A stretch of DNA of 5,981 nucleotides from Asaia bogorensis (lineage in GTDB: Bacteria > Pseudomonadota > Alphaproteobacteria > Acetobacterales > Acetobacteraceae), in contig CAMCEP010000184.1 in the NCBI GenBank assembly GCA_945873675.1, forward strand, positions 1 through 5,981. Reading direction: 5' to 3'. Shown here piece by piece: positions 5,226 through 5,981 of this stretch. Within the stretch, counting starts at the first letter, position 1; each line of letters opens with the position of its first letter. The notes beneath the pieces are model-generated. The model was not told the origin of the DNA. It did no database searches and worked only from the letters and a program-made list of their open reading frames with translations. Both the position numbers and the translations under genes were made by a program.

Positions 5226-5981
5226 TCAGCGCGGCGGCAGCACCCGGGCAGCGCGATAACCTTCAATCTGTTCAGCGAACATGGCCCAGCTATCCTTGAA
5301 GCCGGTGAAGCCCGCCTGCCGCGCCGCGGTCATGGAAGCCAGGACATCGTAATCCATGTTCAGCGCGAAATCGGCAAATTCCCAGCTAGCCACTTGTTCA
5401 ATTGGCAAAATGAGGCCGTGGCGCGCGCGGATCCTCTCCCAGGTCGGCGCTTTATCCGCCATCCAGCGCGCCATCGAAAGGGTCCTTACCCCGCCTGGCG
5501 CAACGCCGAGCAGCCCGGCGAGATAGGGCCACATGTCGCACCAGCGGAAGGCATCGCCATTCGTGACATTAAAAGCACAATTGGCAGCGCGCGGTTCGCC
5601 CAGCATCCACAAAATGGCCTCGGCCAGCAATTTCGCATCCGAGACCTCATGCAAAGCAGTGAAGGCGCCGGGCCTGCCGGGAAAATCGAAAGGCACCCCC
5701 AATTCGCGGCAAATCGCGGCATAGGCGCCAAGGGTGGACACCATATTGCGCGCGCGCCCCGGGGCTACATCCAAAACGAAATTGGGCCGGCTGGCGGACC
5801 AGGACCAGGCTTTGCCGCGCTGGCGTTCGGCCACCATATCTTGTTGTTCATAATAGAAATTGGGCGGCAAATGCCGTGGGTCATCTTCCCGCGCCGGGGT
5901 GCGGAAGGGGCCGATATGCAGCCCATACCATTTGCCGCCATGGATCATGTGCAGATGCTGAAAGCGCGGCAGCGATGCCTC
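5226..5981 (-). CDS. PRISE-like (progesterone 5-beta-reductase/iridoid synthase-type) NAD(P)-dependent SDR, N-terminus outside window
   Basis: This is an atypical short-chain dehydrogenase/reductase of the PRISE type, a family that reduces activated C=C bonds of enones with NADPH. The frame is open to the window edge, giving 251 visible residues; with a family length near 350, about 100 N-terminal residues including the glycine-rich cofactor motif are missing. Visible features, numbered from the window edge: GGKWYGLHIGPF (15-26) with the family Lys, NFYYEQQD (41-48) with the catalytic-type Tyr, WSWSASRPNFVLDVAPG (59-75), GVPFDFPG (95-102), and AFNVTNGDAFRWCDMWPYLA (136-155). ATG at 5948 is internal, not the start, because coding similarity continues upstream of it. 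Its natural substrate cannot be told from sequence; bacterial members are often just annotated as NAD-dependent epimerase/dehydratase. It ends 138 bases before metK and is probably not in the metK transcription unit. Confidence 0.85.
   Translation of the reverse strand, partial: EASLPRFQHLHMIHGGKWYGLHIGPFRTPAREDDPRHLPPNFYYEQQDMVAERQRGKAWSWSASRPNFVLDVAPGRARNMVSTLGAYAAICRELGVPFDFPGRPGAFTALHEVSDAKLLAEAILWMLGEPRAANCAFNVTNGDAFRWCDMWPYLAGLLGVAPGGVRTLSMARWMADKAPTWERIRARHGLILPIEQVASWEFADFALNMDYDVLASMTAARQAGFTGFKDSWAMFAEQIEGYRAARVLPPR

Overview
The window looks like the chromosome of an alphaproteobacterium, most likely Rhodospirillales/Acetobacteraceae. The base composition is moderately GC-rich. NusA, RimP, TrmB and MetK all have an alphaproteobacterial look, for example GMRGSRVQAVV in the first KH domain of NusA. 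As I recall, metK-trmB lying close to rimP-nusA is also common in that group. This taxonomic call is inference; no database was consulted.

Layout from left to right. Positions 1-1167 (minus) hold the first 389 codons of nusA, cut by the window edge. Positions 1180-1719 (minus) hold rimP, 12 bases upstream of nusA and clearly in one operon with it. Positions 1720-1857 are a divergent intergenic region with a terminator-like hairpin pressed against the rimP start and a weak candidate promoter for rimP-nusA. Positions 1858-2463 and 2468-3004 (plus) are a two-gene operon for an exported YceI-family protein and a four-helix cytochrome b561. Positions 3005-3119 hold two tandem 55-base palindromic repeat units between convergent genes, with a third solo arm overlapping the trmB stop. 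Positions 3120-3830 (minus) are trmB and 3900-5087 (minus) are metK, separated by an intrinsic terminator. Positions 5088-5225 hold the metK leader and a good candidate promoter. Positions 5226-5981 (minus) are the C-terminal two-thirds of a PRISE-type short-chain reductase, cut at its N-terminus by the window edge. No stretch over 300 bases lacks a gene.

Functional picture. The minus-strand genes are housekeeping: SAM synthesis (MetK), SAM-dependent tRNA m7G46 methylation (TrmB), 30S maturation (RimP) and transcription elongation/termination (NusA). The yceI-cytochrome b561 pair is an envelope redox/quinone-linked module on the opposite strand, and it separates trmB from rimP. The least explained items are non-coding: the tandem palindromes, and two terminator-like hairpins each lying immediately before a start codon (rimP and trmB). 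I found no mobile element gene, CRISPR array, tRNA or rRNA, and no wholly new protein system. The window is mostly core genome with some unusual intergenic architecture.
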